Positions 26,092-34,777 of a stretch of 64,000 nt of DNA are shown here, in pieces. Each line of letters opens with the position of its first letter. The stretch's first letter is position 1. Position numbers and translations under genes: made by a program. The notes below the pieces were generated by a model. That model was given only the letters and a program-made list of their open reading frames with translations, did not search any database and was not told the origin of the DNA. Source of the stretch: Bradyrhizobium sp. CER78 (GTDB taxonomy: Bacteria; Pseudomonadota; Alphaproteobacteria; Rhizobiales; Xanthobacteraceae); the NCBI RefSeq assembly GCF_029846235.1, contig NZ_JARVWP010000007.1, positions 186,001-250,000 of the forward strand, given 5' to 3'.

Positions 26092-27084
26092 CTACTCCGC
26101 CGCGCGGCGGCTGTGCCGCACCATCCCCGGCGATTGCCCGGTGATGCGCTTGAACGCGCGGCTGAAGGCGGCCTGCGACGCATAGCCAAGCCGCTGGGCA
26201 ATCACATCGATCGGCTGGCGCTCATGCTCGATCCATTGTGTCGCGAGGCGCATGCGCAGTTCGGCAAGATAGCGCGCCGGCGATAGCCCGGTCATTGACT
26301 GGAAGCGCTCGGCGAACAGCGAGCGCGAGCAACCCGCCTCCGCCGCCAATTCGGCGACAGTCCAGTTGCGGCCAGGCGCGCGATGCAGCGCGCCGATCGC
26401 GCGGCCGAGACGCGGATCGCGCAAGGCTTCGAACCAGCCGATGGCGTTGTCGCCGCCGCATTCGACCCAGCCACGCACGATCGACGCGGCAAGAACATCG
26501 GCGAGCCGCGCCATCACACCGACCGAACCGGCCCGCGGCGTGCAGGTCTCCCGCTCCATCGCCTTCAGCATCGGCTCGATCTCCGGCTGGCGCGCAAGCA
26601 GCGTGTCGACCCGCATCACCTCCGGCATCAGGGCGATGAGCGGGCGCATGCCGCCAAGATCGAAATTCATGCAGGCGCTGAAGACCAGAACCTGATCGTC
26701 CTGCGGGCATCCTTCAGGGCACGCCGACGTCACATCGACATTGCCACAGAGCGTCTCGGTCGCGAAACGCTCGACGTCGCAACTCGGCTCATCCGGGGCC
26801 GAGACGAGATCATGCGCACCGCCGCGCGGCAGGAAAATCGCGTCACCGCATCCAAGGCGAAGCAACGTCGCATCGGCGTAGCGCAGCAGCGCCGTGCCAT
26901 GGGCGACGAAGTGGAATTGCGCGCGTCCATACGGCGTGCCGAAGCGGAAACCGAACGGCGCCCGCGTCTCGACCCGACGGTAGTGAACGCCCTCGAGCCG
27001 CATGCCGAGCAGCAATTCGCTCACCAGATCGACGGCGGCATCGGTCGTATCGGCAGCGGACGATCTGGACGAATGATCAAACAT
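26092..27084 (-). CDS. AraC family transcriptional regulator
   Basis: 330 aa, ATG at 27084. An N-terminal cupin-type ligand domain (cupin_6; RFGTPYGRAQFHFVAHGTALL, FLPRGGAHDL) is followed by a C-terminal double HTH: WTVAELAAEAGCSRSLFAERFQS and PIDVIAQRLGYASQAAFSRAFKR, with the conserved GQSPGMVR end. Such regulators often control a divergent transporter and here the MFS gene starts 79 nt away on the other strand, so it is probably the local activator or repressor. Cysteines in TLCGNVDVTSACPEGC could sense redox state or metals, which is speculative. Confidence 0.92.
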   Translation of the reverse strand: MFDHSSRSSAADTTDAAVDLVSELLLGMRLEGVHYRRVETRAPFGFRFGTPYGRAQFHFVAHGTALLRYADATLLRLGCGDAIFLPRGGAHDLVSAPDEPSCDVERFATETLCGNVDVTSACPEGCPQDDQVLVFSACMNFDLGGMRPLIALMPEVMRVDTLLARQPEIEPMLKAMERETCTPRAGSVGVMARLADVLAASIVRGWVECGGDNAIGWFEALRDPRLGRAIGALHRAPGRNWTVAELAAEAGCSRSLFAERFQSMTGLSPARYLAELRMRLATQWIEHERQPIDVIAQRLGYASQAAFSRAFKRITGQSPGMVRHSRRAAE

Positions 27085-27163
27085 TCGGGTGTTTATGGCA
27101 TAGATTGTCCAAAACCTCCAGCCTATGTCTGCGGCAGTGCAACATAGATGGAAGTTTCGGTCG

Positions 27164-28393
27164 ATGGATCAAGAACTGGACCCCGCTCTGGCACACGCCG
27201 ATGCCGTTGCGCTGACGCCGGGCGCCGTCGCTCTCGAGGTCGGTGACAGGCCCGCCTGGGGCGCCGTCGTCGCAATGATGCTGGGCGTGACCGCACTTCT
27301 GACGGCGGAGTTCCTGCCGTCCGGCGTGTTGACACCGATGGCGAGGGACCTCGGTGTCAGTCCGGGCCTCGCCGGTCAGGCCGTGACCGCGACCTCGCTG
27401 GCCGGCCTGGTCGGAGCGTTGTTCACGCCGAGGCTGACGCGCAGCTTCAATCGAAAGCCGGTGCTGCTGAGCTTTTCGATTCTGCTTGTCATCTCCAACC
27501 TGCTGGTGGCGCTGGCGCCGAACATCACGTTCCTGCTCGCCGCGCGGATCGTGCTCGGCCTCGCCATTGGCGGCTTTTGGGCGATGGCGGCAGCGACGAC
27601 GATCCGGCTGGTGCCGCCCTCGCTGGTTGCGCGGGCCCTGTCGATCGTGATGAGCGGCATTCCCGCCGCGATGATCATCGCCGTTCCGCTCGGCAGCTAT
27701 CTCGGCGAGGTGGCGAGCTGGCGCATCGTGTTCCTGCTGGCAACTGCATTGGGCGCAGCGGTGTTCGTCATCCAGGCGCTGGCCTTGCCGCGTTTGGCCC
27801 CGAAAGGAGTAGCCGGGCTCGACACCCTGATCGACATCCTGACACGGCCGGGTATCGGTGCCGGCATATTGGCGGCAACGTTGGTCTTCACCGGACACTT
27901 CGGCTATTTCGGCTATATCCGTCCCTTCCTTGAAAGCGTGACCGGGCTTGGCGCTGCCGGCGTCGCAGCGACCTTGCTGGCTTTCGGCGTCGCCAACTAT
28001 GTCGGCTCCTTCGTCAGCGGGCTGATGGCCGAGCGCAAGCTCAAGCTCACGCTGATCGCGATGCCGCTGGCGATCGGCGTGCTCGGTCTGTTGCTCTCGG
28101 TCTATGGCAAGGACCTCGTTCCCGCGCTGGCGCTGGTCGCACTCTGGGGATTTGCCTTCAGCGGCGTGCCGGTGGCGACGACGACCTGGATCACCCGCAT
28201 GGTGCCCGATGAGACCGAAAGCGGCACCGGGCTCACGGTGGCCTCGATCTTCCTCGGCATCACCATGGGCGCGGCGGGCGGCGGGCTGGTGCTCGACATG
28301 ATGGGCGCGGCGGCCGTGTTCGTGGCCGGCGCAATTCCCCTGGTGCTTGCTGCATTGCTGATCGCCGCCAAGGTGCGGACCAGGGCGCCCTGA
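27164..28393 (+). CDS. MFS transporter (arabinose/chloramphenicol efflux type)
   Basis: 409 aa from ATG 27164, which has GGAAG upstream; ATG 27125 lacks a ribosome site. Twelve hydrophobic helices are seen. LTAEFLPSGVLTPMARDLG and GQAVTATSLAGLVGALFTP are typical of the DHA1 drug-H antiporter family (AraJ/YdhP-like), and the A-motif region LTRSFNRKPVLL is present. It probably exports a small toxic or sugar-like compound. Divergent from the AraC regulator, which likely controls it. Confidence 0.9.
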   Translation: MDQELDPALAHADAVALTPGAVALEVGDRPAWGAVVAMMLGVTALLTAEFLPSGVLTPMARDLGVSPGLAGQAVTATSLAGLVGALFTPRLTRSFNRKPVLLSFSILLVISNLLVALAPNITFLLAARIVLGLAIGGFWAMAAATTIRLVPPSLVARALSIVMSGIPAAMIIAVPLGSYLGEVASWRIVFLLATALGAAVFVIQALALPRLAPKGVAGLDTLIDILTRPGIGAGILAATLVFTGHFGYFGYIRPFLESVTGLGAAGVAATLLAFGVANYVGSFVSGLMAERKLKLTLIAMPLAIGVLGLLLSVYGKDLVPALALVALWGFAFSGVPVATTTWITRMVPDETESGTGLTVASIFLGITMGAAGGGLVLDMMGAAAVFVAGAIPLVLAALLIAAKVRTRAP

Positions 28394-28428
28394 CCGACCT
28401 TGCGGCGAACATTTGACCTTGCTCGCCT

Positions 28429-28531
28429 GTCATCGCCCGGCTCGACCGGGCGATCCGGTATTCCAGAGACAGCAATTGTTGAGCCGATGGGCCGCGGCGT
28501 ACTGGATGCCCCGCTTGAAGCGGGGCATGAC
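28429..28531. repeat. Palindromic intergenic repeat (type E, copy 2)
   Basis: Same order and spacing as copy 1: GTCATCGCCCGGCTCGACCG, TATTCCAGAGACAGCAATTG, then ATGCCCCGCTTGAAGCGGGG then CATGAC. Only a few substitutions separate the two copies. Confidence 0.8.
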
Positions 28532-28583
28532 ACCAGAGGGCGTGGCAGCAGGGGGCCTTCTCAGAGGCGTAGCTTTAGGGCTA

Positions 28584-28619
28584 AAAGGGCCGTGAACGCG
28601 GCCCTTTGGCGCGTTTTTT
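28584..28619 (+). terminator. Hairpin with delayed T-run upstream of glcB
   Basis: Stem AAAGGGCC (28584-28591) / GGCCCTTT (28600-28607), then GGCGCGTTTTTTG. The T-run is 5-6 nt from the stem. It may be the MFS gene terminator displaced by the repeat, or an attenuator in the glcB leader, since it ends 57 nt before the glcB start. Confidence 0.5.
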
Positions 28620-28675
28620 GCTGATTTCTTGCGAAAGCAGCCCCTAAACGCCCCATTTCTTTGAGAAAGCCCATC

Positions 28676-30838
28676 ATGACTCGTGTCGATGCCCATGGAT
28701 TGAAGATCGCCCCTGTCCTGTTCGATTTCATCGCCAAGGAGGCGACACCGAAAACCGGGATCGCGCCGGACGCGTTCTGGGCAGGACTCGCCGCCATCAT
28801 CCAGAAGCTCGGCCCGAAGAACCGCGAGTTGCTCGCGGTCCGCGACACCTTGCAGGCCAAGATCGACGACTGGCATCGCGCCAACAAGGGCAAGGCGTTC
28901 GACATCAACGCCTACACCGCGTTCCTCAGGGACATCGGCTATTTGCTGCCGGAGCCCGCGACCCACACGGTCGAGACCGCGAATGTCGATGAGGAAATCG
29001 GCAAGATCTGCGGCCCGCAGCTCGTGGTGCCGCTGACCAACGCGCGCTATGCGCTAAACGCCGCCAACGCGCGCTGGGGTTCGCTGTACGATGCCTTCTA
29101 CGGCACCGACGCGATCCCGCATGATCCGAGCGAGAGCGGTAAGGGCTACAACAAGGCCCGCGGCGACAAGGTGATCGCGAAGGCCAAGGCATTCCTCGAC
29201 GCCGCCGTGCCGCTTGCAACCGGAAGCCACACCGACGTGACGTCCTATGCCGTGATCGCGGGCCAGCTCTCGGTCAAGCTGAAGAGCGGCAACTCGACCG
29301 CACTGAAGAATGGCGCCCAGTTCGCCGGCTATTTGGGCAACGCCGCCCAGCCCAGCGCGATCCTGCTCGTCAACAACGGCATGCATGTCGAGGTCAAGAT
29401 CGACCGCAACAACGTCATCGGCAAGGATGACCCGGCCGGCGTCGCCGACATGATCCTGGAATCGGCGGTCTCCACCATTCTCGACATGGAAGACTCGGTC
29501 GCCGCCGTCGACGCCGAGGACAAGGTGCTGGTCTATCGCAACACGCTCGGCCTGATGAACGGCACCCTGTCCGCTGACTTCGAGAAGGGCGGCAAGACGC
29601 TGACCCGCTCGCTCAATGCCGACCGCGTCTACAAGAAGCCCGACGGCAGCGAGCTGAAGCTGCACGGCCGCAGCCTGCTCCTGATGCGCAATGTCGGCCA
29701 CCACATGTTCACCGACGCGGTGCTCGACGCCAAGGGCGAGGAGATCCCCGAAGGTCTGCTCGACGCCGCGGTTGCCGGCCTGCTCGCAATCCACGACCTC
29801 AAGGGCAATTCCAAGGTCAGGAACAGCCGCACCGGCTCGGCCTATATCGTCAAGCCGAAGATGCACGGTCCCGACGAGGTGACGCTGACCTGCGACCTGT
29901 TCGCCGAGGTCGAGAAGATGCTCTCGCTGCCGGAGAACACGCTGAAGGTCGGCATCATGGACGAGGAGCGCCGCACCACGGTCAACCTCAAGGCCTGCAT
30001 CCAGCGCGCCTCCAAGCGCATCATGTTCATCAACACCGGCTTCCTCGACCGCACCGGCGACGAGATTCACACCTCGATGGAAGCGGGTCCGATGATCCGC
30101 AAGAACGACATGAAGGCGCAGCCGTGGATCAAGGCCTATGAGGACTGGAACGTCGACAACGGCCTGACCTGTGGCCTGCCCGGCCATGCCCAGATCGGCA
30201 AGGGCATGTGGGCCGCGCCCGACAAGATGGCCGACATGCTGGCGCAGAAGATCGGCCATCCGCAGGCCGGCGCCACCACGGCCTGGGTGCCGTCGCCGAC
30301 CGCGGCGACGCTGCACGCCCTGCACTATCACCAGGTCAACGTCACAGCCCGGCAGCAGGAGCTCGCCAAGGGCGGGCCGCGCGCAAAGCTGTCCGACATC
30401 CTCACCATTCCGGTGTCGCAGTCGAACTGGGCGCCCGACGACGTCAAGCAGGAGATCGATAACAACTGCCAGGGCATCCTCGGCTACGTCGTGCGCTGGA
30501 TCGACCAGGGCGTCGGCTGCTCCAAGGTGCCCGACATCCACGATGTCGGCCTGATGGAAGACCGCGCCACGCTGCGCATCTCGAGCCAGCATCTGGCCAA
30601 CTGGCTGCATCAGGGCGTCATCACCAGGGATCAGGTGATGGAATCGCTGAAGCGGATGGCCGTCGTCGTCGACAAGCAGAACGCCGGCGATGCCCTCTAC
30701 AAGCCGATGGCGCCGTCATTCGACGGTGTCGCGTTCAAGGCGGCCTGCGACCTCGTGTTCGAGGGCCGCACCCAGCCGAACGGCTACACCGAATACATCC
30801 TCACCGCACGCCGCCGCGAGGCCAAGGCCGCGGGCTGA
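28676..30838 (+). CDS. glcB: Malate synthase G
   Basis: 720 aa, ATG at 28676 (a TTG lies five codons earlier). It condenses glyoxylate with acetyl-CoA to malate in the glyoxylate/glycolate route. Length and blocks match isoform G: NAANARWGSLYDAFYGTDAI, DDPAGVADMILESAVSTILD, EDSVAAVDAEDKV, KVGIMDEERRTTVNLK (catalytic Arg), INTGFLDRTGDEIHTSMEAG, and a late catalytic Asp in GVGCSKVPDIHDVGLMEDRA. It is transcribed alone between a hairpin leader and a strong terminator. Confidence 0.97.
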   Translation: MTRVDAHGLKIAPVLFDFIAKEATPKTGIAPDAFWAGLAAIIQKLGPKNRELLAVRDTLQAKIDDWHRANKGKAFDINAYTAFLRDIGYLLPEPATHTVETANVDEEIGKICGPQLVVPLTNARYALNAANARWGSLYDAFYGTDAIPHDPSESGKGYNKARGDKVIAKAKAFLDAAVPLATGSHTDVTSYAVIAGQLSVKLKSGNSTALKNGAQFAGYLGNAAQPSAILLVNNGMHVEVKIDRNNVIGKDDPAGVADMILESAVSTILDMEDSVAAVDAEDKVLVYRNTLGLMNGTLSADFEKGGKTLTRSLNADRVYKKPDGSELKLHGRSLLLMRNVGHHMFTDAVLDAKGEEIPEGLLDAAVAGLLAIHDLKGNSKVRNSRTGSAYIVKPKMHGPDEVTLTCDLFAEVEKMLSLPENTLKVGIMDEERRTTVNLKACIQRASKRIMFINTGFLDRTGDEIHTSMEAGPMIRKNDMKAQPWIKAYEDWNVDNGLTCGLPGHAQIGKGMWAAPDKMADMLAQKIGHPQAGATTAWVPSPTAATLHALHYHQVNVTARQQELAKGGPRAKLSDILTIPVSQSNWAPDDVKQEIDNNCQGILGYVVRWIDQGVGCSKVPDIHDVGLMEDRATLRISSQHLANWLHQGVITRDQVMESLKRMAVVVDKQNAGDALYKPMAPSFDGVAFKAACDLVFEGRTQPNGYTEYILTARRREAKAAG

Positions 30839-30860
30839 TCTCAGAATCGCGACGACAAGC

Positions 30861-30892
30861 AAAAGCCCCGGCCATGAGCCGGGGCTTTTTTG
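30861..30892 (+). terminator. Intrinsic terminator of glcB
   Basis: Stem AAAAGCCCCGGC / GCCGGGGCTTTT with a 5-nt loop and six T residues, 23 nt after the glcB stop. Confidence 0.92.
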
Positions 30893-30915
30893 TTGGAATG
30901 CGTCATCGTCCCCAC

Positions 30916-31033
30916 GTCATTGCGAGCGAAGCGAAGCAATCCATTTCGCCACTTGTGGAGACATGGATTGCTTCGTCGCGGAGCCTGTCATCGTGCCGCG
31001 CTTCGCGCGGGTCCGTAGGCTCCTCGCAATGAC
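30916..31033. repeat. Palindromic intergenic repeat (type F)
   Basis: GTCATTGCGAGCGAAGCGAA at the left is mirrored by CTCCTCGCAATGAC at the right; inner pairs are CAATCCAT / ATGGATTG and GCGCTTCGCGC. This is a widespread Bradyrhizobium intergenic element. Confidence 0.78.
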
Positions 31034-31037
31034 GAGT

Positions 31038-31193
31038 CTAGAACACGGTCAGAAATTTCAGCAGCGAGACGATGCCGATGATGATGACGACGAGGCGTGC
31101 GATCTGCTTGGCGCGGCCGTCGAGCGGAAGCATGTTGATGAGATAAAGAACGAGAATAACGACGAGGAAGGTGACGAGTACGCTGACGAGCAT
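31038..31193 (-). CDS. Small two-helix membrane protein (Thivi_2564-like)
   Basis: 51 aa, ATG at 31193, stop at 31038. It is strongly hydrophobic: MLVSVLVTFLVVILVLYLI is helix one, then a short cytoplasmic-type loop MLPLDGRAKQIARL, and helix two VVIIIGIVSLLKFLTVF. It resembles the Thivi_2564 family of tiny membrane proteins, whose function is unknown. A perfect EcfG promoter (31241-31265) is placed 48 nt before the start, which supports both its reality and a general-stress role. The gene ends right at the type F repeat. Confidence 0.83.
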   Translation of the reverse strand: MLVSVLVTFLVVILVLYLINMLPLDGRAKQIARLVVIIIGIVSLLKFLTVF

Positions 31194-31240
31194 GCGGAGC
31201 CCCCTGAAGGCATCGGTGAATGCGCTATGCGCACCTTGCT

Positions 31241-31265
31241 AACGTGCGGGAAGGAGGCCGGTTCC
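31241..31265 (-). promoter_or_regulatory. EcfG promoter, exact consensus (GGAAC-N16-CGTT)
   Basis: On the minus strand GGAAC is 31265-31261 and CGTT 31244-31241, with a 16-nt spacer. It drives the 51-aa membrane protein; the -10 lies 48 nt from its ATG. Confidence 0.8.
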
Positions 31266-31302
31266 GGCCAGGAACCGAAGGGGCCGCGTCGCGTGAGCGG
31301 CA

Positions 31303-31932
31303 CTACTCGCGCGCCACCACCGGCGGCTGGCCGTATTTGGCGCGGATGCGCTCCGGCGCCGGCGTGAAGTTGAGCTGCGCACCACGCCGGTCCGGACGGC
31401 TCACCGACATCAACCCATCCTTGCCAGCGACGATGTCGCCCTTGCGCAAGGTGGGGTCGTCCTCGATCTTCACCGCGGCAAGCCCGACAGTATCCTTGCC
31501 GTTGCAGGTGCAGCCCGCGACGATCTCGTCGCGATAGCGGAACGCATTTGGCAGCTCGGAATAGGGTTGACCGTCTTCCGTCGCGGCGTTGTCGATGTTG
31601 CCGCCATACACCACCTCGGTCGCGCTCGCCGGGCAGAAGCTGTTGCAGCTCTCCGCCTTGCTCTGGTTGCCGGTCGCGGCCAGCGGGAAATAACGGCCAT
31701 CGCAGGTGCGCACGCAATAGGCCTGGCCGCCGTCATAGCGCGCGCGTCGCTCGGCCCGCGGCACGGGCGCCGGGCCATCATCGAACGGCACCCGGATCAT
31801 CGGCGGACGGCCATGCATAAAGCCGCCGAACAGTTGCGAGAAGAAATCCTGGGCTTGCGCCGCGGGCGCAAGGGACAGGCCGAGCAAGGCCGCCGTCCCG
31901 AACGCCCATCGCCTCACGTGCCGCTTTGCCAT
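31303..31932 (-). CDS. DUF2865 domain-containing exported protein
   Basis: 209 aa from ATG 31932, with GAGGG upstream; a GTG lies one codon earlier. A signal peptide (WAFGTAALLGLSLAPAAQAQ) is followed by the DUF2865 core: AYCVRTCDGRYFPLAATGNQ, ESCNSFCPASATEVVYGG and VAGCTCNGK, with six cysteines likely forming disulfides in the periplasm. The family is restricted to alphaproteobacteria and has no known activity. It sits 27 nt after the L,D-transpeptidase gene, so the two form an operon under the EcfG promoter at 32815-32840, hinting at a cell-wall stress role. Confidence 0.9.
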   Translation of the reverse strand: MAKRHVRRWAFGTAALLGLSLAPAAQAQDFFSQLFGGFMHGRPPMIRVPFDDGPAPVPRAERRARYDGGQAYCVRTCDGRYFPLAATGNQSKAESCNSFCPASATEVVYGGNIDNAATEDGQPYSELPNAFRYRDEIVAGCTCNGKDTVGLAAVKIEDDPTLRKGDIVAGKDGLMSVSRPDRRGAQLNFTPAPERIRAKYGQPPVVARE

Positions 31933-31959
31933 CACCGACCCTCAGTACAACGCTGCTGC

Positions 31960-32766
31960 TCAGTACAACGAGGAACCCGCCGGGATGTTCAACGCCTGAC
32001 GGCCGGACGGCAGCGTCATCACTGCGGGGCGCGGCTGCACCGGCGCCGGCCGGACCGAAATCTGCGTCGTGGTCGGGCCGAGCTCGCGCGCGGCGAGATG
32101 CGACGCGTTCTTCGGCAGCACCACGACCTTGGTGCCGACATCGACGCGGCTGAACAGGTCGGAGACGTCTTCATTGGTCAGGCGGATGCAGCCCGACGAC
32201 ACGAACTTGCCGATCGTCGACGGATCGTTGGTGCCGTGGATGCGGTATTCGCTGGAGCCGAGATACATCGCGCGGGCACCGAGCGGGTTGCCTGGGCCGC
32301 CGGCCATGAAGCGCGGCAGATAGGGCTGGCGCTTGATCATCTCGGCCGGCGGATGCCAGTCCGGCCACTCCGCCTTGCGGCTGATCGTCTGAGTGCCGGC
32401 CCAGGTGAAGCCCTCGCGGCCGACGCCGACGCCGTAGCGGATCGCACGGCCGCCGCCGAGCACGTAATAGAGCGCGGTGTTGCCGGTATCGATGATGATC
32501 GTGCCGGGCGCTTCCGACGTGTTGAGCGCGACCGTGGTGCGGCGCAGCCGCTCCGGCAGCGCGCCGTCCTCGGTGGCCCCGCTCGAGGGATCGTTCATCA
32601 CCTCGTCGGAGGGGAATGCGCCCGGTTGCGCCGACGCATAGCCGAGCACCTGCGCGCTGGCCGAGGTGGTGACGATGAATGGCGTCACGAGAAGGACGCT
32701 GGCGAAGGCAAAGGTGCGCGCGGCGCGCGACGCAAGCCGGCGGCTGGAAAGAGACTGCTGTGTCAT
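31960..32766 (-). CDS. L,D-transpeptidase (YkuD domain)
   Basis: 268 aa from ATG 32766, with CAGGGGC upstream; the frame to 32811 overlaps the promoter. After a signal peptide (TFAFASVLLVTPFIVTTSASAQ) the YkuD catalytic domain covers about residues 90-225: ALYYVLGGGRAIRYGVGVGR, then YRIHGTNDPSTIG and SSGCIRLTNEDV, holding the catalytic His, Ser, Cys and Arg. The enzyme makes 3-3 cross-links or attaches proteins to peptidoglycan in the periplasm, strengthening the wall under stress. It is co-transcribed with DUF2865, and an exact EcfG promoter is 49 nt upstream. Confidence 0.94.
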   Translation of the reverse strand: MTQQSLSSRRLASRAARTFAFASVLLVTPFIVTTSASAQVLGYASAQPGAFPSDEVMNDPSSGATEDGALPERLRRTTVALNTSEAPGTIIIDTGNTALYYVLGGGRAIRYGVGVGREGFTWAGTQTISRKAEWPDWHPPAEMIKRQPYLPRFMAGGPGNPLGARAMYLGSSEYRIHGTNDPSTIGKFVSSGCIRLTNEDVSDLFSRVDVGTKVVVLPKNASHLAARELGPTTTQISVRPAPVQPRPAVMTLPSGRQALNIPAGSSLY

Positions 32767-32814
32767 GTGCTGCCCCTGGACGGGATGCGCATCGTCGTGA
32801 TGCGATGCCAAGCC

Positions 32815-32840
32815 AACGCACGTGGCAGCCAGAGAGTTCC
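32815..32840 (-). promoter_or_regulatory. EcfG promoter, exact consensus (GGAAC-N17-CGTT), for the L,D-transpeptidase operon
   Basis: Minus strand: GGAAC at 32840-32836, CGTT at 32818-32815, spacer 17. The -10 is 49 nt before the transpeptidase ATG. Confidence 0.8.
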
Positions 32841-32898
32841 GGCGCGAATCGTCGCGAAGCCGCGATTGTCAACCCGCCACGTCTCACGAACCCGCGAT

Positions 32899-32923
32899 GG
32901 AACTTCTGTCGCGGCGGGCCGTT
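32899..32923 (+). promoter_or_regulatory. EcfG promoter, exact consensus (GGAAC-N16-CGTT), for the AI-2E transporter
   Basis: Plus strand: GGAAC 32899-32903, CGTT 32920-32923, spacer 16. It is back to back with the transpeptidase promoter and 66 nt before the GTG at 32990. Confidence 0.8.
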
Positions 32924-32989
32924 GTCACGCGCAAGTTGTTACGCACAATTTGATACGAAATTCATTTGTCCTCGTGCAGGAGGAAACTG

Positions 32990-34102
32990 GTGCGCGCCTT
33001 TCCGGGTGAACGTATGCTTGGCAACGCGCCCGAAGGCACGCCCCTCCCCGACAGCAAGGCCGAACTGCCGCCAGTGATCAGCCGCGCCGAGGTCGTCGCC
33101 TTCGCGCTGGTCGCGCTGCTGGTGATCGTCGTTGTCGGGGTGCTGTATCTGGCGCGCGCGTTCTTCCTGCCGATCACCATGGCCTTCATCGTCGGCACCA
33201 TGCTGTCGCCGGCGGCGAGCCTGCTCGAGCGCTACCGGATTCCGCGCGCGCTCGGCGCGGTGCTTATCGTGATCGCGGTCGGCGCCGCCGTGACCTTCAT
33301 GGTCGGACTGATCGCCTCGCCCGTGATGGAATGGAGCTCGCGGCTGCCTGAGCTCAGCGCGATCCTGAAGCAGAAACTGCATATATTCGACCGGCCGCTT
33401 GCGCTGTGGCAGGAATTGCAGAGCATGGTCGGCGGGTCGGATCCCCTGGCCACCTTCCAGCTGCCGAAATTCGAATGGCTGCAGCCGACGCTGGAATTCC
33501 TGTCGCCGACCTTCGCCGAATTCCTGCTGTTCATCGCGACGCTCATCCTGTTCATCGCAAGCTGGAAGGATCTGCGCCGCGCGCTGGTGATGACCTTCAG
33601 CGATCGCGAAGCGCGGCTGCGCACGCTGCGCATCCTCAACGAGCTCGAGATCCATCTCGGCAATTATCTGCTGACGGTGACCATGATCAATATCGGCGTC
33701 GGCATCATCGCCGGCGTGATCTGCGCCGCGACGGGCATGCCCAATCCGGCCGGGCTCGGCGCGCTCGCCGCGGCGCTGAACTTCGTTCCGATCATCGGCC
33801 CGGTCGCGATGTTCGTGACGCTGGTCGTGGTCGGCATCATCTCCGCGCCGACCATCGGCGCCGGGCTGATCGCGCCGGCCTGCTTTGCCGTCGTGACCTT
33901 CATGGAAGGGCATTTCGTGACGCCGACGATCGTCGGCCGCAGGCTGTCGCTGAACGCGCTCGCGGTGTTTCTCGCGCTGGCGTTCTGGACCTGGCTATGG
34001 GGCCCGATGGGCGCCTTTCTGTCATCGCCGCTGCTGATCGTTGGATTGATCGTGAAAGAGCATTTGATGCCGGTCAATTCGCCGCAGCTGCCGGAAGGGT
34101 AA
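32990..34102 (+). CDS. AI-2E family transporter (TqsA/PerM-like)
   Basis: 370 aa. GTG at 32990 is chosen because of the ideal AGGAGGA site at 32979-32985; ATG 33014 is a fallback. About eight helices are present, beginning VVAFALVALLVIVVVGVLYLARAFFLP. The conserved C-terminal blocks are NYLLTVTMINIGVGIIAGVI, LGALAAALNFVPIIGPVAMF and EGHFVTPTIVGRRLSLNALAVF. Members are inner-membrane transporters linked to AI-2 export, Na/H exchange or stress tolerance; the substrate here is unknown. The exact EcfG promoter upstream suggests a general-stress function. Confidence 0.92.
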   Translation: MRAFPGERMLGNAPEGTPLPDSKAELPPVISRAEVVAFALVALLVIVVVGVLYLARAFFLPITMAFIVGTMLSPAASLLERYRIPRALGAVLIVIAVGAAVTFMVGLIASPVMEWSSRLPELSAILKQKLHIFDRPLALWQELQSMVGGSDPLATFQLPKFEWLQPTLEFLSPTFAEFLLFIATLILFIASWKDLRRALVMTFSDREARLRTLRILNELEIHLGNYLLTVTMINIGVGIIAGVICAATGMPNPAGLGALAAALNFVPIIGPVAMFVTLVVVGIISAPTIGAGLIAPACFAVVTFMEGHFVTPTIVGRRLSLNALAVFLALAFWTWLWGPMGAFLSSPLLIVGLIVKEHLMPVNSPQLPEG

Positions 34103-34180
34103 CAAAGCGTTTTCAAGCGAAGTGGGGCATCGGTTCGCGTGAAGGAAACGCGTCAAACGACGAGGCTCGGTTTCGCAACT

Positions 34181-34206
34181 GGAACCTTTGGGTGGTGCGA
34201 AGCGTT
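34181..34206 (+). promoter_or_regulatory. EcfG promoter, exact consensus (GGAAC-N17-CGTT), for the DUF883 gene
   Basis: GGAAC 34181-34185 and CGTT 34203-34206, spacer 17, 36 nt before the ATG at 34242. Confidence 0.8.
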
Positions 34207-34241
34207 TTTCTCCAAACACACACGTTCTCCGGGAGCTTTCG

Positions 34242-34613
34242 ATGTCGAGCACGGACAGCGCATTTGGGATCAAGAACATGACGGACAAAGCGACCTACGA
34301 ACGCCTCGAGAAGGATGTCATCGCCGTGAAGAACGATATCGCAGCCCTCACCGAGCAGATCACCGACGCGCTCAACTCGTTTGCGAGCAATGCCGGCAAG
34401 CAGGCCCGCCGCCACTACAAGGATGCGCGCGCCAACGCGGAATCGACCTTCGACGACATGTCGGAGCGCGGCAGCGCGATGATGGGCGCGGCGCAGGAGG
34501 CTGCATCCTCGATCGAGGAATCGCTGGAAGAGGTGATCGCGCAGCGGCCGCTGGCGACCGTCGGCCTGGCGCTCGGCCTCGGCTTCTTGATCGGCGTCAC
34601 CTGGCGCCGCTAG
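34242..34613 (+). CDS. DUF883 family (ElaB/YqjD-like) membrane-anchored protein
   Basis: 123 aa; ATG at 34242 has GGGAG upstream. Residues about 15-95 form a long amphipathic helix rich in Ala, Glu and Lys (YERLEKDVIAVKNDIAALTE, ARANAESTFDDMSE). The C-terminus has one transmembrane helix (PLATVGLALGLGFLIGVTWRR), as in E. coli ElaB/YqjD, which anchor ribosomes or stress factors to the inner membrane in stationary phase. An exact EcfG promoter lies 36 nt upstream, and a holin-like gene follows 141 nt later. Confidence 0.9.
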   Translation: MSSTDSAFGIKNMTDKATYERLEKDVIAVKNDIAALTEQITDALNSFASNAGKQARRHYKDARANAESTFDDMSERGSAMMGAAQEAASSIEESLEEVIAQRPLATVGLALGLGFLIGVTWRR

Positions 34614-34633
34614 ACGCTGCTCAACTGCGGCGG

Positions 34634-34777
34634 ATGAGGCCTGCGATGGCGATCATGCGCAAACCACCGTTCTGGACGAGATGGCAGCGCTGGCGCGCCG
34701 CCGCCTCGTTTGTCGATGCGCTTTTCACGGCAAGATCGAAAACAAGGCTGGTCAATGCTTCAGCGGCTGATCGATGA
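34634..34777 (+). CDS. Possible 47-aa basic protein
   Basis: ATG at 34634, preceded by GCGGCGG rather than a clear ribosome site, and overlapping the next gene by 23 nt. The product is rich in Arg, Trp and Ala (MRKPPFWTRWQRWRAAASFV). It fills the gap between the DUF883 and holin-like genes and could couple their translation. It resembles nothing I know, and may be spurious. Confidence 0.3.
   Translation: MRPAMAIMRKPPFWTRWQRWRAAASFVDALFTARSKTRLVNASAADR

Noticed and set aside
29054..30610. A 518-aa minus-strand ORF opposite glcB
   Set aside because: It is the antisense of malate synthase G, with no recognisable motif or ribosome site.
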